From: Acanthopagrus latus
Lineage: Eukaryota > Chordata > Actinopteri > Spariformes > Sparidae
NCBI RefSeq assembly: GCF_904848185.1
Contig: NC_051039.1
Span: 6,594,497 to 6,658,496, forward strand
Reading direction: 5' to 3'
DNA: 64,000 nt
In this document: one piece after another, positions 1 through 12,468 of the stretch
Layout of the letters: every line of letters starts with the position of its first letter
How positions within the stretch are numbered: position 1 is the first letter of the stretch
Made by a program: the position numbers and the translations under genes
Notes under the pieces: generated by a model
The model's database searches: none
What the model was told of the DNA's origin: nothing
Seen by the model: the letters and a program-made list of their open reading frames with translations, nothing else

Positions 1-115
1 ATATTTCTGAATGCTCTGTAAAAGCATCTTTTTCTTAAGAAAAATTGTAAAATAAGGCAGAAACACTGAACCATGTTTCAACAGAGACCTCTGCCAACCA
101 ACAACCTCCACTTAC

Positions 116-215
116 CTCTGGAGGACACGTGACGTTGAGCCGCTCTGGACGGTGCCATCAGGTCCCCACTGTCGGTGGACGACTGACATGATGGTCAGTG
201 GCGTCCAGAGACGGT
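116..215 (-). pseudogene. Possible damaged copy of the 638-765 exon-like stretch
   Basis: This segment matches 638-765 and keeps both splice-like ends, but a 28-base deletion (not a multiple of three) puts the rest out of frame. If the upper copy is a real exon, this one is a broken duplicate. If not, both are simply halves of the tandem repeat. Identity of any gene is unknown. Confidence 0.2.
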
Positions 216-637
216 CTGTGCAGCAGCAGGGCTGACACAGACCATCAGCTGTGAGCTGTGCAGCTCAACAACGCTCCCTGGCAAATGCCGGCCGACAGCA
301 CAGACCTGGGCGCCGCTCCATCCTCACTGTCACTGGGTCGCACGTGTCCTCAGGGGTCCATGGAAGTTGTTCTGACGTCAGCTTGAGCCTTGATTCACAT
401 CTGCTAAGTTAAAAAAACTGCCTCCAAACCTCAAACACAGCTGAAACATTCAAGTACACTACTTGAGTAAATGTAACTTCCATTTACCTCTCAAGTAATT
501 TCTTTGTTGACAGGTGTTTGAAATATTTCTGAATGCTTTGTAAAAGCATCTTTTTCTTAAGAAACATTGTAAAATAAGGCAGAAACACTGAACCATGTTT
601 CAACAGAGACCTCTGCCAACCAACAACCTCCACTTAC

Positions 638-765
638 CTCTGGAGGACACGTGACGTTGAGCCGCTCTGGACGGCGCCATCAGGTCCCCACTGTCGGTGG
701 ACGACTGACATGAAGCTGCTTCGGAGTTCGACCGAGGCGGCTGGTCAGTGGCGTCCAGAGACGGT
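638..765 (-). CDS. Candidate coding exon of an unidentified gene, upper copy of a tandem duplicate
   Basis: On the minus strand an open frame runs through a Ser/Arg-rich stretch (PSLDATDQPPRSNSEAA and onward) and ends at a strong donor, AGAG|GTAAGTGG (GT at 637-636). A possible acceptor (CTGCACAG) lies just above 765. An in-frame stop lies a short way upstream, so this would be an internal or 3' exon. The duplicate at 116-215 keeps the donor and acceptor but lacks 28 bases, which changes the frame. I do not recognise the protein and see no neighbouring exon. It may instead be a repeat with chance splice-like ends. Confidence 0.2.
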
Positions 766-1070
766 CTGTGCAGCAGCAGGGCTGACACAGACCATCAGCT
801 GTGAGCTGTGCAGCTCAACAACGCTCCCTGGCAAATGCCGGCCGACAGCACAGACCTGGGCGCCGCTCCATCCTCACTGTCACTGGGTCGCACGTGTCCT
901 CAGGGGTCCATGGAAGTTGTTCTGACGTCAGTTTGAGCCTTGATTCACATCCGCTAAGTTAAAAAAACTGCCTCCAAACCTCAAACACAGCTGAAACTTA
1001 CAAGTACACTACTTGAGCAGATGTAACTTCCATTTACCTTTCAAGTAACCTAATTCCCTGTCCTTGCTGA

Positions 1071-3288
1071 CAGATGTTTAAAATACTTGTTGGTACTCTT
1101 TTGAAGTACACTACTCCAGTAAATGTAACTTCGTACCTTCCATCTATCTTTCAAGTAATCTAATTTCCTGCCCACCTCAAATTCAGTGAAATCACTAAAC
1201 ATCCAGTCAAACTTCAGCTTCAAGTGCTCAACCTGCCTGTGAAACTTCCCTATAACAGATTATCTAAATCAACATGACTTCTTACAGTCCCATGAAGTGG
1301 AAAAAGCAGCCAAACCTTAAAACCAAACCTTCTCCAAACCTACTGACTCTTGTTATGAACCACTGGAGCCTCACAGTGCATCTTTTGAAAATGTCGAGGC
1401 AGAGTTCCAATTCTTTCATGTTTGACACAGAGCAGAACAGAATGCGACCAACCACAGGCCTTCATCCTTTTGAGTGTTCTTCACCTTGTTTCCATAGCAA
1501 CAATTAAAGCAACAACATTATTTGTCAAACTGAAGTTAACAAAATGAAAGTCTGAATCTTGTCTGATTAATTGCACATTAAAAGATGCACATTCTTGTTT
1601 TAAGTCTGTCAGTCTCACACACACACTGAGCTGAGACTTATTTTTGTGACGCATCATTTTAATAGTCAGACAAGAAAAAAAAAAAAAATTAGAGACAAGA
1701 ATCTAAACAAACGCTTTAATTTTTATTTGCAGTTTCAATGTTTGATCACAATAAATCAATATTCTTTCACTCAGCAAAGAAAACACAACTGAAGAAATGG
1801 CCACAACATTCATACTGTGTGTAAAAGCAAGTGCATAAAATGGTTAGCCATAAATTAAAGAGTTAGTTTCCCCAAATAAGATTGGCAACAGACTTGAACA
1901 CTAAACGAGACAAACAAAATACTGCACACTTCAGCCTCCAGTAGGATAAAATATACACAATGTGTTAAGTGAGTCAAACTCTGATAGAACAGTTTAATTA
2001 GTGCACAAAACCTGGCGATTTTCAGCAGGTCATTATTTTTCTGCATAGTTAGAACATATTACACAGAGACTGAGGAAAACGATGCAGAGCACACGCCATC
2101 AATTAAAAGACAGAAAGAAAATAAGCACTTAGGCAATAAACTTCACTCCTGGATACACTGAGCTGTATGTGGCCATGCTGACCATCACTGACACCCAGTG
2201 AAAACTTATGACCACGCAAACTTAAAAGCCGACTCTGCTGTGGTGTGTGTGCGTGAGGAGTTAACATCAGGCAACGTCATTTATTTCGGCAAGAATAGTT
2301 TTGTCCAGTCGCGCCCAACAGACGTGCTGTGATTGGCTAGACCTTGTTGCCTCTACATGAATGACAAAGTGTTTATTTTAACCTAGAACTTGACTCTAGC
2401 ACAATCCTGATCTTTTTCTAAACCGCAACACGTAGTTTTGGTGCCTTAACCATCCAATCTGTGACTGGAAAAACAAAAAAAAAGGTTTGTTTTGAACCTA
2501 TTTATTCATTACAACTTTCTCCCTACGTGGTCACGGTTTATGCTGCATCACCTGACTGCCTAAAGGCTTGGGCAGAATCCAAGCATCCATCCTCTGAAAC
2601 CTGCGGACTGAGCACCTCACAGACCTCATTTGAACATATCGTGACATGCTCGCCGTCATCACGTCAAGCCTGTGCGAGCGTGAGACTGAGCTAAATGAAG
2701 CTGCTGAACACTTTTTTTGACATGTTTGCATCATGATGTGATTGAATATTATTTCTGGCTTGCATGTTCAAGTAATGTTTAATGAAGTGATTGTTTTTCT
2801 GCAGAAGTGTGCTTGTGGACTGGATGAATTGTGGCTTTCTGACAGAAACAAGTATTAGCCTTTCACAGCACACTTAGGGAGCGACTAGGCCAGACTGTCA
2901 AAACACAAAAACAATAAAAACAACAACACACGATTAGGCACATACTGAAGCATCTCGATAAACACTTCCTCAGCTCCTTTCCTTGGCACGTCTCCTTTCC
3001 TCTGAGTCATTTCTTTAGCCTGACCATCACTTCCACATCTGCATTCTCTTTGTAGCTTCTCCTCCTCCGGTGTAGACATTAGTCCATGGTGCCTGCCATT
3101 TTTCCAACTGTACCCTGTTTCCTTGCATCAAAGCAGGATGGAGGAGCTGAATGACGAGAGTAGGCCGTGGGAAGAATAATTCATCTCCGCCTTGAACCAA
3201 AACTCTTGGATGATAAAAGATTATCCCTTTGATTTCAGTTTGTTTTGTTTGTTTCGGAGCTTGAGAAACGACTGGTATGTGCACACAG
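1071..3288 (-). other. mief2 3'UTR and intergenic sequence
   Basis: No coding exon seen on either strand; the short frames here have no recognisable protein. On the minus strand AATAAA signals occur at 2506-2501, 2377-2372 and about 1730, so the mief2 transcript probably ends at one of these. I cannot tell which. An A-rich run lies at ~1675-1690. The rest is unremarkable AT-rich sequence. Confidence 0.4.
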
Positions 3289-6200
3289 TTATATGAGCAG
3301 TATTTCGGGCTCCGACACAGCACAGTAGAGCATGAAGCCCATCTGATCCACCTGGTCCTCTGACAAGCTGCTCAGCAGGTTGACAGCTGGCTTGAAGTAA
3401 CTGTGTAACGCCCCTTGTTCTAAGTAGCCAATCAGCTCTGTGATACACTGCTGGAATCTCACATCCAGGCTGCTCTCAGACCAGTCGCTCTCGCCGTCGC
3501 TGAGGTGCAGGATGAGATTGGCCAGTGGAGCGGCTTCGAGTGGTCGCAGGGCGGGGTTCAGCCTGCACACCGCCTTAAGGGTTTTAAGTGTCTGTCTGCG
3601 GTGTCCGTCGTCAGCGGTGTCGAGCTGAGTCAGGCGCTGAGTCTCCCACGGGTAGAGGGACAGGTGCCAGGCGTTGACCCAGGGAGAGGTGAGCTCCGGC
3701 TGGGCGGTCAGAACCACGTCCCCCTCCCTCAGCAGAGGCAACATGGAGATAAAAAGGGGCTGATCACTGCAGCGTGCCCGGTCTTCTCCATTTCCAGGTC
3801 TACAGGTTGTCAACATGAGAAACGTCCAGTAGAGAGAGCAAGAACAACTTGTTAAACACACTCAAACATCACACAGCACGTTTATTAAATGTATTAAATA
3901 ACTGTTTTTGGTAACTTAGGTCGTCTTTTTATAGATCTAGTACAGAAGAAGTAACATTAGCAGTCATTTTTCTTCTGCATGCAAATTCCAAGACTAAATA
4001 ATGCTTTAACAGCTTTAATGTTAAGTCATAAAAACCAAGCGCCTCACTCGTCATAGAATATCAACAATGAAAACAACAATAAAACACTGACACGTACCTA
4101 ATCTCTATTCTCAGTTCCGGTCCTCCCGGTACAGGCCTGACGAGACAGTCCATGGTGCTGCTGATGGACGGCCAGTTCACAGTTTCCATGACAGCCTTGT
4201 TGAACATGTTCACCACAGCTTCTGAGGACAGGTATCCACCCACCAGGTACCTGCAAGACACAAGGAGGGACTGGTCTTAGAGGTAAGTTCAGTTTTCCAT
4301 CAGAATGTTTCAATGGATAAAAAAGATTTAGTGTCAGTAAAAGTGGAAATAGGACATGACAGTCATTTTTCAAGAAAAACAAATGTGTCGTAACCTTGTG
4401 TCACACATCATTAAAAAAGTGAACAATTTGGGTTTTTTAAATTGTTGCTGAAACAAACCAGACATTTGTTTTGCTGCAATGGGAATGTTTTGATGTCTGA
4501 GACTAAATAATTAACAACAATAATGGAAAAAATTATCTGCAGCTTGATGAATAATGAAAATAATCATTATTCACAACCCTCATTTCGCTGTTATTTTATT
4601 TACACGTGCAGTTTGTAACAAAAACACAACTGTAACAACTAATCAGTAATAATCTGCTAGTTACACCGACTGATCGGATTTATAGACATAAACTAGAAGT
4701 GCAGGTTACCTGATGAATGACACATATTGTTTTAATCGTGTGTGTGTGTATGAGATCACCTGTCCCAGTAGCTGAGTCCTCTGGGAAAATATTCCAAGTT
4801 GATCCGTCGGACCATCCAGTGCAGCGGGTGTGTGAGGAGAGTTTCCTCTCCTGGGACGAGGCGCCACAGAGAGGCTTCCAGCTGTAGAGGCACCAGCAGA
4901 CAGGCATGGTCCGCAGTGACCACCTGGACACACACACACAGAAAACAAACACAGGAGACGTTCATATAAGATCTTGATATGAGACATCACTGAGGGACAG
5001 AAAGTGTTTTATCAGACAGAGAAAGAATACATAGCGTGTCTGTGTGTATGTGTGTGGTTGCGTATTCATACCTGCAGATCATCCAGTAGAGATCCTCCAA
5101 GGCTCATTTCTCCCAGGGGCATGTCGGGATGACGGCTGTGCAGAAATCCCTGGATCTCAGTGCAGATGTCCAGAGCCAGAGACTGAGCCCTCTGGACCTC
5201 ATGTGGACTCAGTGCTGCCCTTGTGTGATAGTACTGCTGCAGCCGCTCCTAAACATGGAGAACACAAGTTTTCCAGCAACACACAGCATGGGATGATGTT
5301 GATGACAAAAAGTCAGGTAGACAGCGACTGAACTATGTGTCCACATGTGTCTCCTGCAGAGAGGCGCACGTGCTGTGTTGCAAAGACATTGACGCTCTAA
5401 CCACAAAGTTAACAAAAGAGTTTTTAAGTTTTTTCACTTCTCCGGGGAATACATGCAGCTCTCTCTCGAGCAATAAAATATTCAAAGTCATTTCATGCCT
5501 CTGGGCAGACTTAGGAACACTGACAGGATTATGTTTTGCTGGATAAGTTGCTGCACGGAAGAGAACAGCGGGGTGTGAATGATGTTGCCGTTATTAAAGC
5601 AGCATTTAAAAAGGTGAAGAAGTGTGTGTGCCGCATAAACAGTGTTATATGAGGACTAAGAGTATTACAGCCATGGCAAAACACAACTGCACCTAAGAGA
5701 CAACTGAAACAATTGACTTTGCTGATTCTCTTGTGGATGTTGGTCTTAAAATAAACTCAAGTCATTTAAATAATCAAGTACTAGGCAAGAAAAATCAGTT
5801 TTTTTTATTCCAGGTGTTCTTGCACTATCCATTATTCACCGCAAAATCAGTTTTCCACAGATGCAAATCCTGCCGTTTCAAATCCTCTCGAAAGTCCAGT
5901 CAAGCGTTTGCCCTGCGTACATTTACTAAACAAATTATTTCATGTAGCAAATACAGAACAATCCACTCAACACTTCTGCTTTTGTGGATGTACTGCACAC
6001 TCACTCAAAGCCGTTTCATGCTTGTTTGACTCCCTCTATACGGCTGGTGCACAGTCACACACAGTATTTTGATTATGCACGGCTCTCGCGGCTCTGTGCA
6101 GCCGAACCACTGCATAACAATGCGTATCCCCTAAGCACTGCACTTTACAAAAGCATGCTACACATGCATAAATGAATGAGCCAACACTGAGCAGAGCTCT

Positions 6201-7556
6201 TCCAGCAGCTGCTCACACTGAATGCATAATTTCTGCCTTTAAGGGTTCAGAGGTGAAATGACAGAGATTTACCTGCAAGCTGAGGACGCACAGCTGCAGC
6301 CTCTTGGACTCTGACTCAGGTTTGGGCTGCACCTCCAGAGAGGATGCCTGCGGTTGCTGGCACAGGTCAGCTGACAGAGAGAGAAATTAAAGCAGTTGTC
6401 AACCAACGTGGGCTACAGTGACGATTAGATTACAAGACTTATAAATTCTAATATATTTTTGTGACATTTGCTTGAACACCTCTGGTTCCTGAAGTGCAGT
6501 CAATACCTTTCTGTTGTTTGGCGGCCTTGGCAACATGTTTCATCACCACTCCCTCTATGCCCTTCCTGATCATGGTGGGGGAAGCAGAGACCAGACTCAA
6601 CTCCTCCCAGCTCTCAGCCATCTTCTGCTCCACCTTCTCATCGTCGGCTGCACGGCCTGCGCGCTCTATCAGCTGAACACAAACATGAAAAGTGCTGTCA
6701 TGCATGCGCTGCACGGCTGATAACGCACTGCACAGATACAGAGTGCATACATTGCCATAACCCCGCAGGCAAACACATTTTGAGTTAAGAGGTGAATAGA
6801 TAAATAAAGCCTGAAGAAACTTTGGAACAGGAACATCCTGATGATGCAGAAAGCATTCTGGACACATTTTCTGAAGAAGATTTACAGTCACTCCACTTCC
6901 ATGCAATACATTTAACTGAAATGATAAAAATGTGCAATGTTTAATAAACCACTGAGGTGAATTATTAGTGAGAGAGAGTCAAACAGCAATAATTTTAACA
7001 GATAGTACTGGCCACTTTATGATTCAAACCACCGCTTCTAGATTTGACTATGGACCACACTGCTCGGGAATGCTATTGAATGGGGCTCAGTGATTAAAGT
7101 CGTGATTCAAATATGTTAATTCTGTGATCATATAACAATCACAGTACATTTTTTTTTGCAGCTCTACAAAACAACCCATATGTATTACTTACACTAGAGT
7201 AGTTTTTGTATGATATACTGCAACTTTTCTATATATCAAAACATGCTAAAGACAATAAAAGAGCTGTAGGAGGATGAATCTATAAGTGGAACTGAACATA
7301 AAAAATCAAGCCAGACAATTTTTTTTCTTTTCAGTTTCATGGAGAATCCATATTCGCAGGAAGAATGCCTAATAGAGAGACCCACTCATGTGGTACTAAC
7401 AATCTCAAAAACACTCACCCGTTTCACTGCCAATGTAGCGATTCCTAACATGGCAGCCCCGCCGACTCCCAGAACCAGTCGGGCATTCGACAGCAGGAAG
7501 TCAATCACCACCGTGATGCCATCCTCTCCTCGCCTCCGGTTGCCCTGGAAGTACAT
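3289..7556 (-). CDS. mief2: Mitochondrial elongation factor 2 (MiD49-like Drp1 receptor)
   Basis: MIEF proteins sit in the mitochondrial outer membrane and recruit Drp1/DNM1L to control fission. Seven coding exons with consistent phase: 7556-7419, 6672-6507, 6370-6273, 5248-5072, 4923-4760, 4250-4098, 3799-3289 (TAA at 3291-3289). They total 1,407 nt, 468 residues, close to human MIEF1 (463) and MIEF2 (454). An N-terminal membrane segment lies at about residues 19-44 (key string LVLGVGGAAMLGIATLAVKR). The cytosolic nucleotidyltransferase-like domain shows EYFPRGLSYWDR and YLVGGYLSS, next to the family's Drp1-recruiting loop, and ends near AVNLLSS and SEPEILL. The start ATG lies 21 bases inside an exon whose acceptor is at 7578, giving a short basic N terminus. 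The MIEF1 and MIEF2 paralogues are similar; I chose mief2 because it neighbours alkbh5 and myo15a, as in human. Confidence 0.9.
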
Positions 7557-8383
7557 GGCTCTCTTTTTGTGGTTAGCCTTGGGAAGAGAGAGGGCAAGAA
7601 TTTAAGTGGGCAGAAAGAAAACACAAGACATCCCTGTCAGGTGAAGGGAAAATTAACTCTACCTGCAGCATTGTTTCCTTCATGGAGACAGAGTGAAAGC
7701 TTTTAAGTATAATTTCAAAGCAGTCGCTGATATACGACATTATGCAGTTGACATGAATATTCTTACCTTCTGTAGATTGAAAAAATGTTGTTATTTTATG
7801 CAGTCTAATCTGCAGATAGCCTTGAGGAAAACTTGTGATTTGTGACACTGGAAAAAAATGGACGCGAGGACCTCACTGCTGGTTTGTTTCTCTTGGCTGC
7901 TTCTGTGTCGGAGAAGTCGGTCAGAGGAAAGTCAACTGACGACAGGCATTTTTAGAGGAGCCATTCTGATTTGGCATAGGAGTTAAATTAACAATGAATC
8001 TTTTATCATAGTGTCTTATTAAGCATGTACAGTGAGACGAACGGATTACAGTCCTTATTGCTGTCATTAATCACATTACATTTTCTTTCTGTGACAAATC
8101 AATCTGTCCTCTGTGATAAAAGGCGTACTGGTTGAACTGTGAGCTGCCCATCTGACTGTCAGGCCTGTGATCAAAGGTAATACGAAGCAGCAGTGGAGCA
8201 TGTTTCTTGAAACTAACCAGACACATACGTGACCATGAGGTAAATATACTATACTATAGTACAAACCGAACATGTGAACTGTGCTGAACATTTCTAGCTC
8301 TACTGGACGTCACTCTTAACTGTTTCAGGCATGTGTCTTCTCTCCTTGCCAGAGGTACAGGTTCCCAAGAATGGAGACATGGT

Positions 8384-8722
8384 CTATTTATAGACCCAGT
8401 ACATGCCTGAGTCTTGCAGGCTGTAACAACCTTCCTGGTCAAATGTCTGCAGCACGTAAGGCTCTGAGGTGACACGTTGGACATCAGAGAAGCGCTTAGC
8501 TCTCTGTGTAATGTTAGTCACGTAACATTCATGTCGAGCAAAGAACTCCTGATGTTGACAGATGTTACCAAACGCTGGTGGAGCCGATAATACATGCAAA
8601 CAAAGTGAGCAACCGATCAACACATTGATCAGTCCGGTCAATAATGCGACTAACCAAACTGCAGTTTGTTGTCCAGTCAGTGCAATGTCTGCTTTACCCT
8701 TCAACTGCTTCCAAAGCAGCAT
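8384..8722 (-). CDS. Unrecognised 112-residue ORF with one predicted membrane segment, inside mief2 intron 1
   Basis: The frame begins ATG in the context TAAATAAATGCTG and runs unbroken to TAG. The protein starts MLLWKQLKGKADIA, then has a hydrophobic stretch at about residues 22-46 (TAVWLVALLTGLINVLIG), then a segment with several Cys and an NIT glycosylation sequon, which would suit a type II membrane protein. It lies in a mief2 intron on the same strand. I know no family it belongs to. It may be a lineage-specific small gene, a retained fragment of a larger one, or a chance frame. Length and composition favour more than pure chance only weakly. Confidence 0.25.
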   Translation of the reverse strand: MLLWKQLKGKADIALTGQQTAVWLVALLTGLINVLIGCSLCLHVLSAPPAFGNICQHQEFFARHECYVTNITQRAKRFSDVQRVTSEPYVLQTFDQEGCYSLQDSGMYWVYK

Positions 8723-8874
8723 TTATTTATAGTTCACTTTAAGTTTATAATATAAATCAATATAATATATTATAATGACATTTTGGTAAAAACGTGAGAA
8801 ATGTATAGCATTTGCAGCATCACACAGCACCAAGCTGACACTGTGGGAGAGCAGACATGCTGTGATGCAGAATG

Positions 8875-8990
8875 CAATCTGCAAAGTAACTAGTAACTAA
8901 AGTAATCAAATAAATGTAGTGCAGTAAAAGTGTAAAATATCTCGAAAATGCACCCAGGTACAGTAGTTGAGTAAATGTGCTTGGTAACAT
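8875..8990. repeat. Fragment of a dispersed fish repeat (MITE-like)
   Basis: The stretch contains AAAGTAACTAGTAACTAAAG, AAATGTAGTGCAGTAAAAGT and CAGTAGTTGAGTAAATGT in series. This wording is typical of a very common non-autonomous element of fish genomes whose end reads like AAGTACTTAGTTACTTTCCA. Related words occur at 450-500, 1000-1050, 1104-1130 and 36768-37032. Assignment to a superfamily is not possible from this fragment. Confidence 0.5.
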
Positions 8991-9525
8991 TCAATCACAA
9001 TGGGACAGTTATGAAGTAACAACAATACAACAATGCTTTGTTTGTTAGTTATTGTTTACTTGTGTGTTTTGTGTGTTGCTGTAGTGACATAGGGTGGCAG
9101 CACTGCGGTTCAACACAGCAGAGCTGTTACATAAGATACACGCAGAAAAAGAGCACATGGACTTTTCCCCACAAGGGTATTAGAAAAAGTATTTTTAACA
9201 TGCCTTGAAATATAAAAGCATGTCATCTTTCTGGCTTGACCGCTGACATTTTCAGCTCAACACATCAGCCCTGCTCTTCCCTGTGATAGCAACATATAAG
9301 CCTCAGTTCGAAGTGTGACGCCAGAGATTAGTTACATGACACTAAATATCATTACACGATAAATGTCCTTGTAGCTAACCTCCACGACCAACCAACCGAC
9401 TAATATTAGCGTTTTACTGTCGTCAGCAGCAAACAAACGTCAGTTAGTCAAGCTAGCCAGCTCGCCAGTTATCTACATTAGCTGTCGGTGACAGCTGCCG
9501 CTCCGCTTCTGTCAAATATACTCAC

Positions 9526-9760
9526 CACTCAGAGAAATGTCTCAGTCCGGCTGCACACCATTAGAGTTTGGTAAAAACACGTAAGTTGTTGCTGTTTAAC
9601 AATACGGAGTTCCTGTCTATTGTTAACAGGCAGAGAGTAAATATAGCTCAGCCAGCTAGCTAACAGCTGCTGTCTTCTTCTTCTACGTTTTAATTGCGGT
9701 TGGCATTCAACGTGAAGGTGCAGTAGCGCCCTCAGGAGGAGCTCCGAATAACTACATCAG
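9526..9760 (-). promoter_or_regulatory. mief2: Probable mief2 non-coding exon 1 and promoter
   Basis: On the minus strand a good donor CTGAGTG|GTGAGTATA sits at 9526/9525, preceded by about 100 bases without a coding frame. The next acceptor downstream in the same orientation is that of the first coding exon at 7578. I infer a 5'UTR exon whose start lies somewhere between about 9600 and 9720. No TATA box is evident, as is usual for housekeeping genes. Confidence 0.4.
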
Positions 9761-12468
9761 GACGTAAACATGACAAGAAGGTCTGATTACACCTTCTAAA
9801 AGTTGTAAACTTGTTAAATGCAAAATACAATAACATAACGATTACAGTGGAGGTTTTTTTAAATAAAGAACCTTTAACTCATATTCAGTATGGAATAATA
9901 TTGAGGTCCTTTTCTTTTTTTTATCTAATGTCCCATTGCTCCTGGAGTCAAAGACAGTTTTAAAAAAAATGTCATCATCTGTGACTTTCTACACAAAACT
10001 TTTAAATCTGAAGTTGATGCTTTTATTTTTTTTTAGGCTGAAACAGTTGACCATTTATTGATTAATAGTCCATATTCTAACATGTTTTGGTTTGATGCTG
10101 ACAAATGGTTGTCTTTAAAAATGGCTTATATAATTTATTTTATGGATCCAAATGTTTCTGATACTGTTACTCTTGTGATTCTCTTGGGTAAAACCACATG
10201 TATAAGGAATGATGGGACGCCCTCCTTCAGTGTTTGGTTGAATACTTTAAGTAATTGAAATGTATGGAAAAAATAATAAGATATAAATAGAACTGTGTAC
10301 TCATCCTTGCTCTTCTAATAGACTTCCTCGCTCTTTGGTGCCATTCATTTATTCATCTGTTCTATGTCTCTTTTCTTTGTATTTATCTAGTTTTGTAGAC
10401 ATCTTTTCTCTAAAATTAAGGTATTTCTTTTATCTGCTGCTTGTGTTCACATGGTCTTCAGCAGCAAATAAAGTTGAAGCAAAATTTGAGGCAAAATCCA
10501 AAAGCTTCAGGAACAAACTTTGAACCTTTATCTCAGAAACACTTTTCCAAACATGCCCCTGATTTGACCGTCGCCGACTGCTGTCAGTTGTCTTTAGTCC
10601 TGTGAAGCCAAGTTATTATGATGATGCCAAAACCAATACCAAATCTGTTCATGCATTTACTTGATCACATTTAATTTTCCAAACCAAAGTAAATTAACTC
10701 AAGCACTTTTTTTTTAACCTAGTTCCACTTCTATTAGTCTGTGATGAAAAGTTAGATTTTACTTCATGTTTCGTGTGTTGCCTCTGATTTTACAACTGAA
10801 CATATTTAAAAGCAGATACATTTTCTATGTTTTCTTTATTGAATTATAAATATCTTTAAGGAAATATTGTGGAAGCGTAATATACAAATGATGGAAAGAT
10901 TAGGGGAATACAGAAACTTAATAGCAAAGGTCCAAACTTCTCATCTTGAGTGAAAATCATCACTTAACTGAAACCTAAATCAACAGTAATCAATGACAAG
11001 GCTATTCTAATAATAGAAAAGATAGAATTTTAATGGGGGTAACAGCCCGACTCCACCACGGATGGGTTACACATGCCAATAAAGTGAGTAACTGCTGCTC
11101 CTGGCAGAAGACGACACACTCCAGCTTGTTGTTTTGTGGTCTGGTTGTTGAACAACCAGCCTGATTTAGAGATCAAACTTGAATGAATGGCAGAGAAACT
11201 CTGTGGAGACTCCAATGATTTTACTCAGCCTGTGCTTTGTAGCCAGAAACATAAATGAAACCACCATTTCACGTGACTCCACAAAGTTAGTGTCCCTTTC
11301 TTTTTAGGGGCTCCAGTATTTTGCTTCTTGCAGGTCATTACTTTGCACTTTTGCTCAAACGCAGCACAGCTTCAGAAAACCACAAACAATCTGTTTTTAG
11401 AAAGTAATTTCTCCTTTGAACGGAGGTTATTTTTGCTCATGTGTAACTCCAGACTAACCTAGCGGAGAGCTAATCAGTTCCTCTGCCAAATACAGCTGAC
11501 TGGGAGCAGGAAACAAGTTCATCTGTATTTACACAGCAAACCGCAAGGACAAAAACACCAGGAAATTAGATTCCTCTCACCTGCATGTTTAAATGCTTGC
11601 TAAACAAGACACAATAATGTTGTTGTTGCTCGAATTAAGTTCTGACCGATCCAAATGAGGAAAAATTGGATTTAATACAGAACAGCAATCACACAGCCTC
11701 TGTCTCTATATAAGGTAAAGCAACTTCAGACTGAAACAGGAGTGTAAAACAAGGCCTGAGTTTTTAACAACTCCATAAAGCTTCAGTTTAGTTAATGCAT
11801 CACATTGTGACCCTTCGCCACCACGAGCCACACAGCTGAATCAAATCATAGCACAGACAGCAAGGCTGCACATCTGCCAGTTGTTTCAACTTAAAATGCA
11901 ACAGGGAGGCTGAAGTGAACAAACAGCAACGATCTGGGATGGCACCGTAACGGTAGGGATCAGAAATGTAGGTGCGAAAAAACAAAACTTTCTTTCTGCA
12001 TAAAAGTTCCCCCAATCAAAGACTATACAAACGTATTGTACATTATAACAAGTTAGATTACAGCTCAGGTTTTCCTTTGTACAAGTCCATACATACATCT
12101 CTCTTTTAGCTCTTGCGGTCTGTACATCTCAGTTACAAAAAATACATGCCATTTTGAAGAATCTATGGACATAGAAACAAGAAATGTTTCATTTAAGGTA
12201 ATTAAACAGTTTAACAAACAGAGCCTAACAGTAGTAAATAACTCAAGGTTCTGTACTGCGTAGCAGAGGCGTCCGCTTTGTCTGCCAGAAACAAATATGC
12301 ACTCAAACTGATCCAGACTCAAATCAAAACGCAGACAACATGACTGTGCTCCTTGTGCCAGACTAAAACTGGAGCGAGAAAAAGATGGCTGATCAAAGAA
12401 TGTTACAATATTGAAATATGTAAAAGAGCAAATAGATTTAAATGTGTACATGTGTGACTCAGAAGTGT
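9761..12468 (-). other. alkbh5 3'UTR and intergenic region
   Basis: Directly after the alkbh5 stop (12469) the minus strand has no AATAAA until 10840-10835, which gives a 3'UTR of about 1.6 kb, in line with the long UTR of this gene in other vertebrates. A decayed LINE tail lies at 10020-10470 (listed separately). No other gene seen. Confidence 0.4.
10020..10470 (+). mobile_element. LINE remnant, L1/Tx1-like ORF2 C-terminal end
   Basis: The plus strand reads ETVDHLLINSPYSNMFWFD and then WLSLK...VTLVILLGK, the pattern seen near the C terminus of L1-type reverse transcriptases of fish (a 'vdHL...C..s..fW' box followed by 'LLGK..IhK'). The frame breaks after about 66 codons and an AATAAA follows at ~10467, consistent with a 5'-truncated, decayed insertion. 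The family-level assignment is tentative. Confidence 0.5.

Larger units (their letters stand above)
1..1070. repeat. Tandem duplication of a ~0.5 kb unit
   Basis: Positions 1-~450 recur almost base for base at ~523-1000. The offset is 522 bases at the left side and 550 at the right, because the first copy lacks 28 bases that are present at ~712-739 in the second. The tails (~450-520, ~1000-1075 and a third partial match at ~1104-1170) share the string TACACTACTTGAGTAAATGT with small changes, a motif common in dispersed fish repeats. The near identity of the two long copies points to a recent duplication. The first copy is cut by the window edge. Confidence 0.85.
7578..9525 (-). other. mief2 intron 1
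   Basis: This is the interval between the inferred non-coding exon (donor at 9525) and the first coding exon. It holds an intact 112-codon ORF at 8384-8722 and a dispersed-repeat fragment near 8875-8990 (both listed separately). Otherwise I see only AT-rich intronic sequence. Confidence 0.55.

Noticed and set aside
3505..3855. 116-codon plus-strand frame
   Set aside because: Antisense of the last mief2 exon, whose reading on the minus strand matches the family over its whole length.
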